From assembly GCA_031296405.1 (NCBI GenBank), contig JAVKKH010000004.1, positions 62,001-126,000 on the forward strand: a DNA stretch of 64,000 bases, in the 5' to 3' direction. The position numbers and the translations under genes are program-made. Shown here piece by piece: positions 54,980 to 64,000 of this stretch. Below the pieces are notes generated by a model. That model was not told the DNA's origin. It worked only from the letters and a program-made list of their open reading frames with translations, and searched no databases. Numbering within the stretch: the stretch's first letter is position 1; every line of letters begins with the position of its first letter. The stretch comes from Candidatus Tepidifontimicrobium thermophilum. GTDB lineage: Bacteria > Sysuimicrobiota > Sysuimicrobiia > Sysuimicrobiales > Sysuimicrobiaceae.

Positions 54980-56323
54980 TCATCCCACCGGCAGGGCCTC
55001 CGCTTCCCGGACGCAGTCCGCCAGGACCGACAGCGCCCGCCCCAGGTCTTCTTCCCCGATGACCAGGGGGGCCAGGATGCGGATCACGTTACGGTACACC
55101 CCCGCCCGCAGCACCAAGACTCCCAGCTCCGCGGCGCGGCGCAAGACGAAGTCGGTGTGCTCGGGTGCCGGGGTCTTCCCCTCGCGGTCCAGTACGAGCT
55201 CCACGCCCCCCATGGCCCCCAGCCCGCGCACGTCGCCCACCAAGCGGCAGTCCTGCTGCAGGGCCCGGAACGCCTCCACGAGCTGCCCTCCCAGCTTCCG
55301 CGCCCGCTCCACCAGCCCCTCCTCCTCGAACACCTCGAACACGGCCAGGGCTGCGGCACAGCTCAGGGGGTTCCCCACGTAGGTCCCGCCGATCCCGGCT
55401 TCCCGCACCGCGTCCACCACTTCCGCCCGGCCCACCACCGCGGAAAGAGGCATCCCGGCGGCCAGGGACTTGCCCACCACCAGGAGGTCCGGCTCCACGC
55501 CCACGTGCTCGCTGGCCCACATCCGGCCCGTCCGGCCCATGCCCGTCTGCACCTCGTCCACCACCAGGAGGATCCCGTGCCGGCGGCAGACCTCGTGGAG
55601 CCGCGGGAGGAACGACGGCGGGGGGACCACCACCCCGCCCTCCCCCAGCACCGGCTCCACCACCACCGCGGCCACCCGCTCTGGCTCCACGTGCAGGGTG
55701 AACAGGTCCTCCAGCTTGCGCAGGCAGAACTCCACCGTCTCCTCGTCCGTGGGGAACGGGCTGCGGTACCGGTAAGGGTACGGGGCCCGGTACACCTCCG
55801 GCGCGAAGGGGCCGAAGCCGGCCTTGTAAGGTACCACCCGGCTGGTGAGCGACAGCGCCATGTAGGTGCGGCCGTGGAAGGCCCCTTCGAAGGCTACCAC
55901 CGCGCTGCGGCCCGTGTAGGCCCGGGCGATCTTCACCGCGTTCTCCACCGCCTCCGCGCCGGAGTTAAAGAGCGCCGCCTTCTTGGGGAAGCGCCCCGGC
56001 GCGGAAGCGCACAGCCGCTCGCACACCGCCACGTAGCCCTCGTACGGCGCGACGGCGTAGTCCGTGTGGAGGAACCGGGCTGCCTGGTCCTGGACGGCCC
56101 GGACCACCCGCGGGTGCGCGTGGCCCACCGCGAGACACCCCACGCCCCCCGCCAGGTCGATGTAGGCCCGGCCGTCCACGTCGTACAGGATCGCCCCCCG
56201 CCCGTGGTCCACGAACGCAGCGAGCTGCGGCGATAGCGCCTGCGCCACGCTGGCCCGTGCCCGGCCCAGGAGCGCCTGACTCGCCGGTCCTGGCCACGGA
56301 GCCGGCATCTCCCTCACGCCCAC
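54980..56323 (-). CDS. Class III (GabT/ArgD-like) aminotransferase
   Basis: The 447 residues form a fold-type I PLP aminotransferase of class III. NSGAEAVENAVKIARAYTGR near 119-138, the DEVQTGMGRTG motif and the PLP lysine near residue 284 in VVGKSLAAGMPLS are visible. The family acts on omega-amino groups such as 4-aminobutyrate, acetylornithine or related compounds, so the substrate is open. The GTG start has GGAGG eight bases upstream. It follows gatB by 34 bases and may be cotranscribed with it. Confidence 0.85.
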   Translation of the reverse strand: MGVREMPAPWPGPASQALLGRARASVAQALSPQLAAFVDHGRGAILYDVDGRAYIDLAGGVGCLAVGHAHPRVVRAVQDQAARFLHTDYAVAPYEGYVAVCERLCASAPGRFPKKAALFNSGAEAVENAVKIARAYTGRSAVVAFEGAFHGRTYMALSLTSRVVPYKAGFGPFAPEVYRAPYPYRYRSPFPTDEETVEFCLRKLEDLFTLHVEPERVAAVVVEPVLGEGGVVVPPPSFLPRLHEVCRRHGILLVVDEVQTGMGRTGRMWASEHVGVEPDLLVVGKSLAAGMPLSAVVGRAEVVDAVREAGIGGTYVGNPLSCAAALAVFEVFEEEGLVERARKLGGQLVEAFRALQQDCRLVGDVRGLGAMGGVELVLDREGKTPAPEHTDFVLRRAAELGVLVLRAGVYRNVIRILAPLVIGEEDLGRALSVLADCVREAEALPVG

Positions 56324-56357
56324 CTCACGGACCTCCTCCCCAGGCCCACCGGACCGG

Positions 56358-57809
56358 CTAGCCCTGCGGGGGTAGCCCCAGCCGCTCCCGCAGCAGCCGC
56401 TGCACCAGGGCCGGGTTGGCCCGGCCCTGGGTCCGCCGCATGACCTGCCCCACCAGGAAGGCGATGGCTTTCTCCTTGCCCGCCTGCACGTCCCGGACCG
56501 GCTCCGGGTGGTCGCGGATCACGGCCTCCACGGTCTCCCGCAGGGCACCTTCGTCCGCGATCTGGACCCAGCCCCGCCGGTCCACGATCCTGCGCGGGCT
56601 GTCCCCTGTCTCCAGCACCTCCACCAGGACATCTTTGGCGATCCGGCCGCTGATGGTTCCGTCCTCCACCAGACGCACCAGCTCCGCCAGCTGTCCAGGG
56701 GTGATCCGCAGTTGTTCGATCTCCAGGTTGTGCTCGTTCAGGTACGCGGCGAGGTCCCCCACCATCCAGTTGGCGATGGCTTTGGGGCTCGGGTGAGCTG
56801 CCACCGCGGCCTCGAAGAAGTCCGCGGTGGCGCGGGTCTGGACCAGCAGCTCGGCGTCGTACCGGCCGAGCCCGTACTGCGCCATGATCCGGTCGCGGCG
56901 CGCGTCGGGCAGCTCCGGGAGGGTGCGCCGCACCTCCTCCAGCCACTCCGGGGTCACCTCCACGGGCACCAGGTCGGGCTCCGGGAAGTACCGGTAGTCC
57001 TCCGCCTCCTCCTTGGACCGGGACGCGAAGGTGATCCCCCGGCGCTCGTCCCAGTGGCGGGTCTCCTGCACCACCGCTCCCCCCCGCTCCAGCACCTCCC
57101 GCTGCCGCGCCACCTCGTAGGCAAGGGCGCGCTCCACGGAGCGGATGGAGTTCATGTTCTTCACCTCGGTACGGATCCCCAGGGGCTCGCCGGGCCGGCG
57201 CAGCGACACGTTGGCGTCGCACCGCAGAGTCCCCTCCTCCATGCGCCCCGTGCTGACCTCCGCGTACTGGAGCACCTGCCGCAGTTTCAGCAGGAACGCC
57301 CGCGCTTCCAGGGGCGACCGCAGGTCCGGGTACGTGACGATCTCCATGAGGGGGACGCCGGAGCGGTTGTAGTCCACCCAGCTCACGGCGCCCTCCGGCG
57401 GGTGCACCAGGCGGCCGGTGTCCTCCTCCAGGTGTACCCGCCGGATCCTCACCCGCCGCCGCTGCCCGTCGACCTCGATGTCCAGGTACCCGTCGGTGGC
57501 GAGGGGGGGGTGTTCCAGGTACTGGTACTGGGAAATCTGGTAGTTCTTGGGCAGGTCAGGGTAGTAGTAGTTCTTCCGGTGGAACTGGGAGGTGGGGTGC
57601 ACCGTGCAGTTCAGCGCCAGGGCGGCCCGCAAGCCCAACTCTACCGCCCGTCGGTTGATGACGGGCAGAGAGCCCGGGAGGCCCAGGCACACGGGGCAGG
57701 TCTGGGTGTTGGGGGGAGCTCCGAACCGCGTGCTGCACCCGCAGAACATCTTGGACTGCGTGAGCAGCTGCACGTGGATCTCCAGCCCGATGACGATCTC
57801 GTAGTCCAT
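56358..57809 (-). CDS. gatB: Aspartyl/glutamyl-tRNA amidotransferase subunit B
   Basis: GatB binds mischarged Asp-tRNA(Asn) or Glu-tRNA(Gln) and works with GatA to amidate it. The ATG at 57809 gives 483 residues starting [20 protein letters not shown]; upstream codons are a shadow of gatA. The zinc site ([17 protein letters not shown]), the [16 protein letters not shown] stretch and the tail domain [13 protein letters not shown] are intact. It lies 43 bases after gatA. Confidence 0.97.
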   Translation of the reverse strand: MDYEIVIGLEIHVQLLTQSKMFCGCSTRFGAPPNTQTCPVCLGLPGSLPVINRRAVELGLRAALALNCTVHPTSQFHRKNYYYPDLPKNYQISQYQYLEHPPLATDGYLDIEVDGQRRRVRIRRVHLEEDTGRLVHPPEGAVSWVDYNRSGVPLMEIVTYPDLRSPLEARAFLLKLRQVLQYAEVSTGRMEEGTLRCDANVSLRRPGEPLGIRTEVKNMNSIRSVERALAYEVARQREVLERGGAVVQETRHWDERRGITFASRSKEEAEDYRYFPEPDLVPVEVTPEWLEEVRRTLPELPDARRDRIMAQYGLGRYDAELLVQTRATADFFEAAVAAHPSPKAIANWMVGDLAAYLNEHNLEIEQLRITPGQLAELVRLVEDGTISGRIAKDVLVEVLETGDSPRRIVDRRGWVQIADEGALRETVEAVIRDHPEPVRDVQAGKEKAIAFLVGQVMRRTQGRANPALVQRLLRERLGLPPQG

Positions 57810-57852
57810 CGACGCGCCTACCTCAACCCAGCCGCCCAAGGGTCGCGCTGCC

Positions 57853-59319
57853 CTATCCACGCAGCAACGGGCAGCGGTGGCGGTGCCACTCCGTGGCCTG
57901 CTCGTAGGCGTACGCCACCCGCAGCACGGTCGCCTCCTCGAAGGGCCGTCCCACCAGCTGCAGCCCCACGGGCAGCCCGTCCACAAACCCGCACGGCACC
58001 GAGATCCCCGGCAGGCCCGCCAGGTTTACCGGGATGGTGTACACGTCCGCGAGGTACATCTGCAACGGGTCCGCGGTGCGCTCGCCCAGCCGGAAGCCGG
58101 CCACCGGCGAGGTGGGCGTGGCCAGCACGTCCACCCTCTGGAAGCACCGGTCGAAGTCGCGCCGCACCAGGGTCCGCACCTGCTGGGCCTTTTTGTAGAA
58201 GCCCTCGTAGTAGCCCTCTGAAAGGGCGAAGGTCCCGAGCATGATGCGCCGCTTCACCTCCGGGCCGAAGCCCTCCGCACGGGTGCGCGCGTAAAGAGTG
58301 TACAGGTCGTGGGCCCCAGGGCTGCGGTACCCGTAGGCGACCCCGTCGTACCGAGCCAGGTTGCTGCTGGCCTCCGCGCACGCGATCAGGTAGTAGGTGG
58401 GCAGGGCGTACTCCAGGGTCGGCAGCGCCACCTCCTCCACCCGAGCCCCCAACCCTTCCAGTACCCGCACCGCCTCCAGCACCGCCTGCCGCACCCCCGG
58501 ATGCAGGCCCTCACCGAAGAACTCCACCGGCACACCCACCCGCAACCCACGCACGCCGGCCTCCAGGGACGCCACAACGTCCGGCACAGGCAGGTCCACG
58601 GAGGTGGAGTCGTGGGGGTCGTGGCCGCTGATGGCCTGCAGCACCAGGGCGCAGTCCCGCACGTCCAGGCTCAAGGGCCCGATCTGGTCCAGGGACGAGG
58701 CGAACGCCACCAGCCCGTAGCGCGAGACCCGCCCGTACGTGGGTTTCAGCCCCACCACCCCACACAGGGACGCGGGCTGCCGGATGGAGCCGCCCGTGTC
58801 GGAGCCCAGCGCCGCCAGGGCCTCGCCCGCGGCTACCGCCGCGGCAGACCCGCCGCTGCTGCCGCCGGGTACGTGGTCGAGCCTCCAAGGGTTGCGGGTG
58901 GAGAAGAAGCCGGAGTTCTCCGTGGACGACCCCATGGCGAACTCGTCCAGATTGGTCTTGCCCAGCAGCACGGCCCCCGCCTCCCGCAGGCGCTGCACCG
59001 CGGTGGCGTCGTACGGAGGGACGAACGGTTCCAGGATGCGGGAGCCGCACGTGGTGCGCACGCCCCGCGTGCACAGGTTGTCCTTCACGGCCACCGGCAT
59101 GCCCGCCAGAGGTGGAAGGGGTTCCCTCCTGGCCAGGCGGTCGTCCAGCTCCTGCGCCTGGGCGCGGGCCCGGTCCGCGGTGACCGTGAGGTAAGCCCGC
59201 ACCTGACCGTCGAGCCGCTCGATGTTCTCCAGGTACGCGTCCACCAGCTCCCGCACGGAAAAGTCCTTGCCCAGCCGCGGCCGGAGCTCGTGGTAGGGAC
59301 GTCCGACCAGCTCCTTCAC
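57853..59319 (-). CDS. gatA: Aspartyl/glutamyl-tRNA amidotransferase subunit A
   Basis: GatA is the amidase that releases ammonia from glutamine. The 488 residues show the amidase signature with catalytic K ([11 protein letters not shown]), and the two serines in [13 protein letters not shown] and [16 protein letters not shown]. The GTG start overlaps the gatC stop as GTGA. Typical length and no missing catalytic residue, so the enzyme should be active. Confidence 0.97.
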   Translation of the reverse strand: MKELVGRPYHELRPRLGKDFSVRELVDAYLENIERLDGQVRAYLTVTADRARAQAQELDDRLARREPLPPLAGMPVAVKDNLCTRGVRTTCGSRILEPFVPPYDATAVQRLREAGAVLLGKTNLDEFAMGSSTENSGFFSTRNPWRLDHVPGGSSGGSAAAVAAGEALAALGSDTGGSIRQPASLCGVVGLKPTYGRVSRYGLVAFASSLDQIGPLSLDVRDCALVLQAISGHDPHDSTSVDLPVPDVVASLEAGVRGLRVGVPVEFFGEGLHPGVRQAVLEAVRVLEGLGARVEEVALPTLEYALPTYYLIACAEASSNLARYDGVAYGYRSPGAHDLYTLYARTRAEGFGPEVKRRIMLGTFALSEGYYEGFYKKAQQVRTLVRRDFDRCFQRVDVLATPTSPVAGFRLGERTADPLQMYLADVYTIPVNLAGLPGISVPCGFVDGLPVGLQLVGRPFEEATVLRVAYAYEQATEWHRHRCPLLRG

Positions 59320-59612
59320 TCCTCCGCCTCCAGCACCCGCGGGACCACCACGAACCCCTCGTGGGCCTGCGGTGCCATGGCGACCACTGCCTCCACGGGC
59401 AGCGAGGGGACGACCTGGTCCGGCCGGAACACATTGGTCACCCGGATGGCGTGCGAGGTGGGCTCCACCCCTTCCGTGGGCAACCGGTCCAGCCGGGCGA
59501 AGTACTCCAGGATGCTGCTGAGCTGGGACGCGAAGGTGGCACGTTCCTCCTCCGTGAGTTCCAGCCGGCTGAGCCGCGCCACCCGCTCCACCACCTCGGG
59601 CGTGATGCGCAT
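59316..59612 (-). CDS. gatC: Aspartyl/glutamyl-tRNA amidotransferase subunit C
   Basis: GatC stabilises GatA and GatB. The ATG at 59612 follows GAGGAGG by five bases and gives 98 residues beginning [20 protein letters not shown], a family start. The end [14 protein letters not shown] matches the conserved FxVPxxxE terminus. A longer frame reaching to 59687 lacks similarity. The three-gene order gatC-gatA-gatB is the common one. Confidence 0.96.
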   Translation of the reverse strand: MRITPEVVERVARLSRLELTEEERATFASQLSSILEYFARLDRLPTEGVEPTSHAIRVTNVFRPDQVVPSLPVEAVVAMAPQAHEGFVVVPRVLEAEE

Positions 59613-59665
59613 GGGGTCCTCCTCGGAAGCCTCCGGTATGGTAGCACGCCTGGCCGGGAGGGCGA

Positions 59666-59938
59666 CTACTCCCGCGGCTCCAGGCACTCCCGGAGGGCCC
59701 GCTCCACCTCGGGTACGATGTCCTCCCAGCGGGCGTCAGGCTGGCGGGTGACGGTGACGAAGTCGTTCAGCAGGAACACCATACGGACCCCGGGGATGCG
59801 CAGGAGCCGCTGTGCCACGGGGGAACCCGCGGCCTGTTCTAAGGACGTGTACGTCTCGCTCCGCCCCTGCGTCACCCTCCGGTCCAGGGTGAACTTCAGA
59901 GCGTGCACGTTAGGGGTGGGCTGGACCTCGATCCGCAC
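59666..59938 (-). CDS. Stand-alone Nfu/NifU N-terminal domain protein
   Basis: The GTG at 59938, seven bases after GGAGG, gives 90 residues that start [20 protein letters not shown]. This matches the Nfu N-terminal domain (scaffold protein family), which in larger proteins helps iron-sulfur cluster delivery but binds no cluster itself. The C-terminal Nfu domain with its CxxC is absent here. It lies 53 bases before gatC and 17 after rpoN on the same strand. Confidence 0.8.
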   Translation of the reverse strand: MRIEVQPTPNVHALKFTLDRRVTQGRSETYTSLEQAAGSPVAQRLLRIPGVRMVFLLNDFVTVTRQPDARWEDIVPEVERALRECLEPRE

Positions 59939-59955
59939 CGCCCCACCTCCATCCC

Positions 59956-61407
59956 TCACGCCAGCCCCCGGAGGGCCGGACGCCCGCCCTCCGCCAGGTC
60001 GCGGCGCAGGCGCCGGACGGAGGAGGGCGGGATCCCCACCTCCTCGCGGTACTTGGCCGCGGTCCGCCGCGCGATGGACATCCCCTCCCGCCGCAACCGC
60101 TGGGCGATCTCCCGGTCCGTGAGGGGAGCGTCAGGGTCTTCCTCCTGCACCAGCTGCCGGATCCGCTCCTTGACGGGCAGGGAGGCGTCGAAGAACACCT
60201 CGCAGGACACCACCCGGCCGTTGGGCAGCAGCACGTACTTCCCGTCCAGGGCACGGCTGACGGTGGACTCGCTGACCCCTACCCGGGCCGCCACCGTGGC
60301 CATGGTGAGGGGCTTCAGGTGGCTGGGCCCGGACTCCAGGAACTCCCGCTGCACCTCCACGATGGCCTCCAGGATCGCCTTCAGGGTCCAGTTGCGACGC
60401 TTCACCGTCTCGATGAACAGCTTGGCCCGCGTGACGTACTCGTGGATGTGCTGCGCCGCGTTCGGCGCGAACTCCTGAGGGAACCTGCGGGCCCGCAGGT
60501 ACAGCTCCCGGTACAGCTCGTTCACCCGCAGGCCCATGGTGGGCGACCCCATGACCTCCACCGCGTAGCCCCGGGGGGTCCGCACGATAACGGCGTCCGG
60601 CCGGGGGACCTCCTGGGGTTTCAGCCGGCCACCGCCCTGGCGCTCCGCCTCGTAGCGGTCCGCGGGGTAGGGGTACAGGTTCCTGCGGATGTACTGGTGG
60701 ACCTCCCGGACCTCCTGCGCGGACGTCCCCAGCCGCTGCCCGACCTTCGCGTACTCGCCCCGGGCCAGCCCGCCCAAAAGGCCCTCGGTGATCAGCCGCT
60801 GTGCCAGGAGGTTGTGCGGGCTGGGCTCCAGCGCCCGCAGCTGGAGCAGCAGGCACTCCTCCACGGTGCGGGCGGCCACCCCTACCGGCTCGAACCCCTG
60901 TACCACCGCCAGCACCTCCTCCGCCACCCGCACGGACAGGCGGAAGCGGGAGGCCGCTTCGTGCAGGTCACAGGTGAGGTACCCACGGTGATCCACACAC
61001 CCCACTAGGTACTCCGCCAGCTGGCGACGCCGACCCCGGAGGTCCTGAGCCGCCAGCTGCAGCAGGAGGAACTCCTGCAACGAGACCTCCGCACCCACGT
61101 GACTCAAGGGGTCGAAGTCCTCGTCCGGGTTCCCCCGAGGGACGGAGAAGCTGTCCTCCAGCAGGGGCTCCCCGGGTACGTGGCCGCAGCTTCCGCACAC
61201 GCCTGCCGTCACCTCGGCCCCACACCGGGGGCAGAGCACTTCCTCCCGTTCCAGCGCCGGGTTGTTGTGGAGTTCCTCCTCGATGCGGGCCTCCAGCTGG
61301 GGGAGCGGGAGCACCAGCACCGCGCTCACCGCCATGAGCTTCGGCACCATCCGCTGCTGGGGCAGCGGGGCGATGTCCAGGCCGGGACGGATCTCCACGC
61401 TCCTCAC
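59956..61407 (-). CDS. rpoN: RNA polymerase sigma-54 factor with a zinc-ribbon insert
   Basis: Sigma-54 directs RNA polymerase to -24/-12 promoters and needs an AAA+ activator. The GTG at 61407 overlaps the activator stop (GTGA) and gives 483 residues; a GTG three codons later is a second candidate. Region I (residues 13-52) ends [10 protein letters not shown], then C59, C62, C71 and C74 form a ribbon (LCPRCG...VCGSCG) where an acidic region II is usual. Core-binding and DNA-binding regions follow, with the RpoN box [15 protein letters not shown] near residue 448. Confidence 0.94.
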   Translation of the reverse strand: MRSVEIRPGLDIAPLPQQRMVPKLMAVSAVLVLPLPQLEARIEEELHNNPALEREEVLCPRCGAEVTAGVCGSCGHVPGEPLLEDSFSVPRGNPDEDFDPLSHVGAEVSLQEFLLLQLAAQDLRGRRRQLAEYLVGCVDHRGYLTCDLHEAASRFRLSVRVAEEVLAVVQGFEPVGVAARTVEECLLLQLRALEPSPHNLLAQRLITEGLLGGLARGEYAKVGQRLGTSAQEVREVHQYIRRNLYPYPADRYEAERQGGGRLKPQEVPRPDAVIVRTPRGYAVEVMGSPTMGLRVNELYRELYLRARRFPQEFAPNAAQHIHEYVTRAKLFIETVKRRNWTLKAILEAIVEVQREFLESGPSHLKPLTMATVAARVGVSESTVSRALDGKYVLLPNGRVVSCEVFFDASLPVKERIRQLVQEEDPDAPLTDREIAQRLRREGMSIARRTAAKYREEVGIPPSSVRRLRRDLAEGGRPALRGLA

Positions 61408-62780
61408 CGTCCGCCGGAGCGGCCGGCGGTGGGCAGCTGCACTCCGTGCTGGTCCAGGCGCCGCCGGAGCTGCGCGGGGCTCAGCCCCAGGATCCGGGCC
61501 GCCTCCTCCAGGTTCCACTCCGTGCGCTGCAGCACGTGCACCATGTGCTGGCGCTCCACCTCCGCCAGGGTGGGCAGCCGGTCCTCCGTCCCCTCGGGCC
61601 CCGCTCCGCCCAGCCAGAGGTCCTCCGCCCAGATCTCCGGCGTCCGGCACAGGATGACCGCGCGCTCCACCGCGAACTCCAGCTCCCGCACGTTCCCGGG
61701 CCAGGGGTACCGACGCATCTTCCGCACCGCCTGGGGCGTGAACCCCGTGACGGGCTTCCCGTACTTGGCGCGGTACTTCTCGAGGAAGTGCTGGGCGAGC
61801 AAGGGGATGTCCTCCTGCCGTTCCCGGAGGGGGGGCAGCTCGATGGGTACCACGCTGAGCCGGTAGAACAGGTCCTCCCGGAACCGCCCGTCCCGGACCA
61901 TCTGGCGGAGATCCTTGTTGGTGGCCGCGATGACCCGCACGTCCACGCGGACGGGCTTGTTGCTCCCCACCCGCTCGAACGTCCGCTCCTGGAGGACCCG
62001 CAGGAGCTTGACCTGCATGGCGGGGCTCATGTCGCCCACCTCGTCGAGGAAGATGGTCCCCCCATCCGCGGCCTCGAACTTCCCGATGCGGCTTCCCACC
62101 GCGCTGGTGAAGGCGCCCTTCTCGTGGCCAAACAGCTCCGTCTCCAGCAGGGTTTCCGGGATGGCGCCGCAGTTGATGGCCACGAAGGGGCCCTCCGCCC
62201 GGCGGCTCTGGTCGTGGATGGACCGCGCCAGGATCTCCTTGCCCGTTCCGGTCTCCCCGTAGATGAGGACGGTGGCGTCCGTGGGCGCCACCGCGGCGGC
62301 CACCCGCATGACCTCCTGCATCTTGGGCGAGCTGCCCACGATGCCCTCGAACTTGAAGCGCGCCCGCAGCTCCTCGTGCAGTTTCCGGTTCTCCTCCCGG
62401 AGCTGCTCGTGCTCCAGGGCCCGGCGGACCTTCAACAGCAGCTCGTCCTTCTTGAAGGGTTTGGAGATGTAGTCGAACGCCCCCTGGCGCATGGCCTCCA
62501 CCGCCATCTCCAGGGTGGCGTACCCGGTGACGATCATCACCACCGCTCCCGGGTCCTCCCGGCGGATCTCCCGCAGGACCTCCATCCCGTCCTTCTCCGG
62601 AATCCGGACGTCCAGCAGGACCAAGTCGAACTCGCCGGAGCTCGCGCGGCGCAGGGCGACAGCACCGTCCGCGGCGGTCTCCACCTCGAAGCCCTCCTGC
62701 CGCAGGATCTGGCTGAGGAGGTTCCGGATGTTCTCCTCGTCATCCACGACTAGGACCCTGTGGCGCGCCACCGGCCTCAC
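61404..62780 (-). CDS. Sigma-54 activator, NtrC family response regulator
   Basis: The 458 residues hold a receiver domain (D13/D14, phospho-acceptor D57, K107 in SKPFKK), an AAA+ domain and a Fis-type helix-turn-helix. Walker A is GETGTGKE (175-182) and Walker B FLDEVGD (244-250). The sigma-54 contact loop reads GAFTSA at 222-227 instead of GAFTGA. The gene overlaps rpoN and no histidine kinase lies next to it. The GTG start has no clear ribosome site; a TATAAA -10-like box is about 27 bases upstream. Confidence 0.94.
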   Translation of the reverse strand: MRPVARHRVLVVDDEENIRNLLSQILRQEGFEVETAADGAVALRRASSGEFDLVLLDVRIPEKDGMEVLREIRREDPGAVVMIVTGYATLEMAVEAMRQGAFDYISKPFKKDELLLKVRRALEHEQLREENRKLHEELRARFKFEGIVGSSPKMQEVMRVAAAVAPTDATVLIYGETGTGKEILARSIHDQSRRAEGPFVAINCGAIPETLLETELFGHEKGAFTSAVGSRIGKFEAADGGTIFLDEVGDMSPAMQVKLLRVLQERTFERVGSNKPVRVDVRVIAATNKDLRQMVRDGRFREDLFYRLSVVPIELPPLRERQEDIPLLAQHFLEKYRAKYGKPVTGFTPQAVRKMRRYPWPGNVRELEFAVERAVILCRTPEIWAEDLWLGGAGPEGTEDRLPTLAEVERQHMVHVLQRTEWNLEEAARILGLSPAQLRRRLDQHGVQLPTAGRSGGR

Positions 62781-62878
62781 CGTCTCGGAAGGTTAATTTG
62801 TCCCCCTTTATATTTCGGCTGCGCCGGACGAACTCCTGTGCGCGGCGGAGCGGTCAGGAGGACCGAACAGGTGTGCGC
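62781..62878 (-). promoter_or_regulatory. AT-rich gap upstream of the NtrC-type gene
   Basis: This short gap contains the one clearly AT-rich patch here (TTAATTTG...TTTATATTT on the plus strand). On the minus strand TATAAA (62812-62807) could be a -10, though no good -35 is visible at 16-18 bases. I find no sigma-54-type -24/-12 element. Confidence 0.35.
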
Positions 62879-63778
62879 TCAGTGCAGGCGCGCCGCCTCC
62901 CCCACCGCAGGCATCTCGGTGGCCCAGCTGGCCACCCGGGCGAACTGCAGGAGCGCGTGCAGGTAGGTCCGCAGGAGCAGCAGGGCACGCTCGGGGCTGG
63001 CGATGGACTCCGCGGTCATGAGGTTCCAGCGGGTCTCCACCACTGCACCCAGCCACAGGGCGTGTTCCGTGGTGACCAGGCCCAGGTCCGCCAGGGGCAG
63101 GAACACCTGCCACCGCCGCGGGGGTCGCTCCAGCTCGTAGGTGGTGAGCATCGCCTTGGCGATCCCCGTGGCCGCCCCAGCGCCGTTGCTGAACCACCCC
63201 ACCACCTGGTTGACGCGTTCCGGGTCCTTGGCGGTCTCGTCCACCTCCCGTGTGGCCACCTCGATCACCGCCACCGAGGCCAGCAGCCGTCCCAGCCGCC
63301 AGCCGACCCGCAGGGGGTCCAGCATGCGCAGGGGCTGGCCCGGCCGCGGGCGGAACTCCGGGATCCCCTCCCCCAGCCGCCGCGCCTGCTGCAGGACCTC
63401 CCGGGCTTCCTCCAGCAGCTTGTCCCGCGCGGCCTCGATCCTGGCCTGGCTCTCCCGCAGGAAGCGGGCGTGCGCGTCGCGGTCGTTCTCCACCAGCAGC
63501 TGTCCCCAGCCCAGCATCTCGTACACCACGGGCAGCACGTGCTGGTTCAGCACGGAGGGCAGGAGGATCCCCTGGGCTGGGCCCAGAGGGTTGTCCTCCC
63601 CGAGCCGCTCCAGGAACGCACTCACCTCATCCTCCGGCGTCTCCGGGGGGAACACGAGGCCCAGCTCGATGTCCGTGTCGGGGTAGGTAGCCCCCGGAGG
63701 GTACCGGCCGTACAGGTACACCGCACACACCTCGCGGGTCCGGGAGAAGTACGCCCGCAGTTCCTCGAACGCCCCCAT
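62879..63778 (-). CDS. Fused nucleotidyltransferase (MNT-like) and HEPN-like protein
   Basis: The first 100 residues look like a small nucleotidyltransferase: VYLYGRYPPGATYPDTDIEL at 20-39 matches the GS...DxD pattern, with GS changed to GR and D34/D36 kept. After a charged helix (about 108-135) the rest is all-helical and resembles a DUF86-type HEPN domain (FLPLADLGLVTTEHALWLGA, 226-245). Its RxxxxH site would be R250-WNLM-T255, with threonine for histidine. MNT and HEPN are usually separate antitoxin and toxin. The 299-residue chain is divergent from a LysR gene. The assignment rests on pattern only. Confidence 0.6.
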   Translation of the reverse strand: MGAFEELRAYFSRTREVCAVYLYGRYPPGATYPDTDIELGLVFPPETPEDEVSAFLERLGEDNPLGPAQGILLPSVLNQHVLPVVYEMLGWGQLLVENDRDAHARFLRESQARIEAARDKLLEEAREVLQQARRLGEGIPEFRPRPGQPLRMLDPLRVGWRLGRLLASVAVIEVATREVDETAKDPERVNQVVGWFSNGAGAATGIAKAMLTTYELERPPRRWQVFLPLADLGLVTTEHALWLGAVVETRWNLMTAESIASPERALLLLRTYLHALLQFARVASWATEMPAVGEAARLH

Positions 63779-63829
63779 CTCGCCCCTATGCTACTGCCCG
63801 ACCCTCCGGGCCGGAAGCCACAGGCCTTC

Positions 63830-63846
63830 CATAGAGGAGATCTATG
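63830..63846. promoter_or_regulatory. Perfect dyad, probable LysR-type operator
   Basis: CATAGA and TCTATG form a perfect 6-bp inverted repeat around GGAGA. It contains the T-N11-A pattern known for LysR-type regulator sites, and lies in the 93-base gap between the divergent MNT-HEPN-like and LysR genes. The rest of the gap contains GCCCGACCCTCCGGGCC. Confidence 0.6.
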
Positions 63847-63871
63847 ACTGAGCTGCGAACTGGTCTTTCCC

Positions 63872-64000
63872 GTGGAGCTGCAGAACCTCGAGGCGTTCCT
63901 GCAGGTGGCGCGGGAGCGGAGCTTCACCCGCGCGGCGGCTGCCCTGTTCCTCACCCAGCCCTCGGTGACCGCCCGTATCCAGGCCCTCGAGCAGGAGATC
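63872..64000 (+). CDS. LysR-type transcriptional regulator, 3' end outside the window
   Basis: Forty-three codons are visible from a GTG at 63872. They encode ELQNLEAFLQVARERSFTRA and ALFLTQPSVTARIQALEQE, the N-terminal winged helix-turn-helix of the LysR family. No ribosome site is evident before the GTG. The gene is transcribed away from the fused MNT-HEPN-like gene and probably regulates it or a pathway beyond the window. Confidence 0.88.
   Translation, partial: MELQNLEAFLQVARERSFTRAAAALFLTQPSVTARIQALEQEI

Noticed and set aside
61383-61398. The later GTG as the only start of rpoN
   Set aside because: Both GTG codons are in frame three codons apart; the one overlapping the upstream stop fits the coupling seen elsewhere in the window, but the choice is not firm.
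62781-62878. A sigma-54 promoter before the NtrC-type gene
   Set aside because: No GG-N10-GC pair with the usual flanking bases is present; only a TATAAA box is seen.
63844-63999. An ATG-initiated frame at 63844 as the divergent gene
   Set aside because: It encodes low-complexity sequence; the overlapping GTG frame from 63872 gives a clear LysR helix-turn-helix.

Overview
This is a 64 kb piece of a high-GC bacterial chromosome made almost entirely of housekeeping genes. GTG and TTG starts are common, and stop/start overlaps of the GTGA or ATGA type are frequent (secE/nusG, livH/livM, gatC/gatA, polA/NUDIX-MOSC, NUDIX-MOSC/coaE, ntrC-like/rpoN). The organism respires oxygen (an A1-type heme-copper oxidase), uses the GatCAB transamidosome, has a DnaE with a PHP domain, and has a Pol I whose proofreading site is degenerate, as in many thermophiles. 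An L7Ae-like protein precedes rpsL and L33 is the zinc type. I read this as a deep-branching, probably thermophilic, aerobic bacterium of the Firmicutes/Thermus/Sysuimicrobiota-like kind. The phylum is an inference and cannot be fixed from this window.

Layout. Positions 1-3030 (minus): L7Ae-like, rpsL, rpsG and fusA, the last cut by the window edge. 3118-7688 (plus): a cytochrome c oxidase operon (subunits II and I, two subunit III-like proteins, subunit IV). 7770-19166 (minus): secE-nusG-rplK-rplA, rplJ-rplL, rpoB-rpoC and the oxidase assembly gene ctaG. Promoters precede secE, rplJ and rpoB, with an L10 leader before rplJ and a structured leader before rpoB. The oxidase block splits the usual rpoC-L7Ae-rpsL string. 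19298-24536: a secreted CsgG/LpoB-like protein, tRNA-Trp, an MFS exporter, a 57-residue basic protein, rpmG, a tuf gene of unusual codon use, then tRNA-Thr, -Leu, -Gly and -Cys, a 22-residue membrane peptide, a zinc-ribbon protein and a peroxiredoxin.

24539-36981: a FecCD permease, folE and folP on minus. On plus, hisC and a branched-chain amino acid ABC transporter (livK-livH-livM and a fused livG-livF). Then a DMT exporter and uvrC on minus, and an LL-DAP-type aminotransferase on plus. 37021-54840 (minus): a genome-maintenance block of dnaE, polA, a NUDIX-MOSC fusion, coaE, a dead PIN-toxin remnant, uvrB, a VOC protein, uvrA and lhr. With uvrC this places all of UvrABC and two DNA polymerases within about 21 kb.

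54980-64000 (mostly minus): a class III aminotransferase, gatB-gatA-gatC, an Nfu N-terminal domain protein, a sigma-54 with an added zinc ribbon, an NtrC-type activator with a GAFTSA loop, and a fused nucleotidyltransferase/HEPN-like protein. The last is divergent from a LysR-type regulator, with a perfect dyad between them. I see no CRISPR array, insertion sequence, prophage or rRNA. The most unusual items are the fused MNT-HEPN-like gene with its LysR partner, the zinc-ribbon sigma-54 with its GAFTSA activator, the NUDIX-MOSC fusion coupled to polA, the oxidase operon inside the RNA polymerase/ribosomal block, the CoxC with a soluble insert, and the odd codon bias of tuf.
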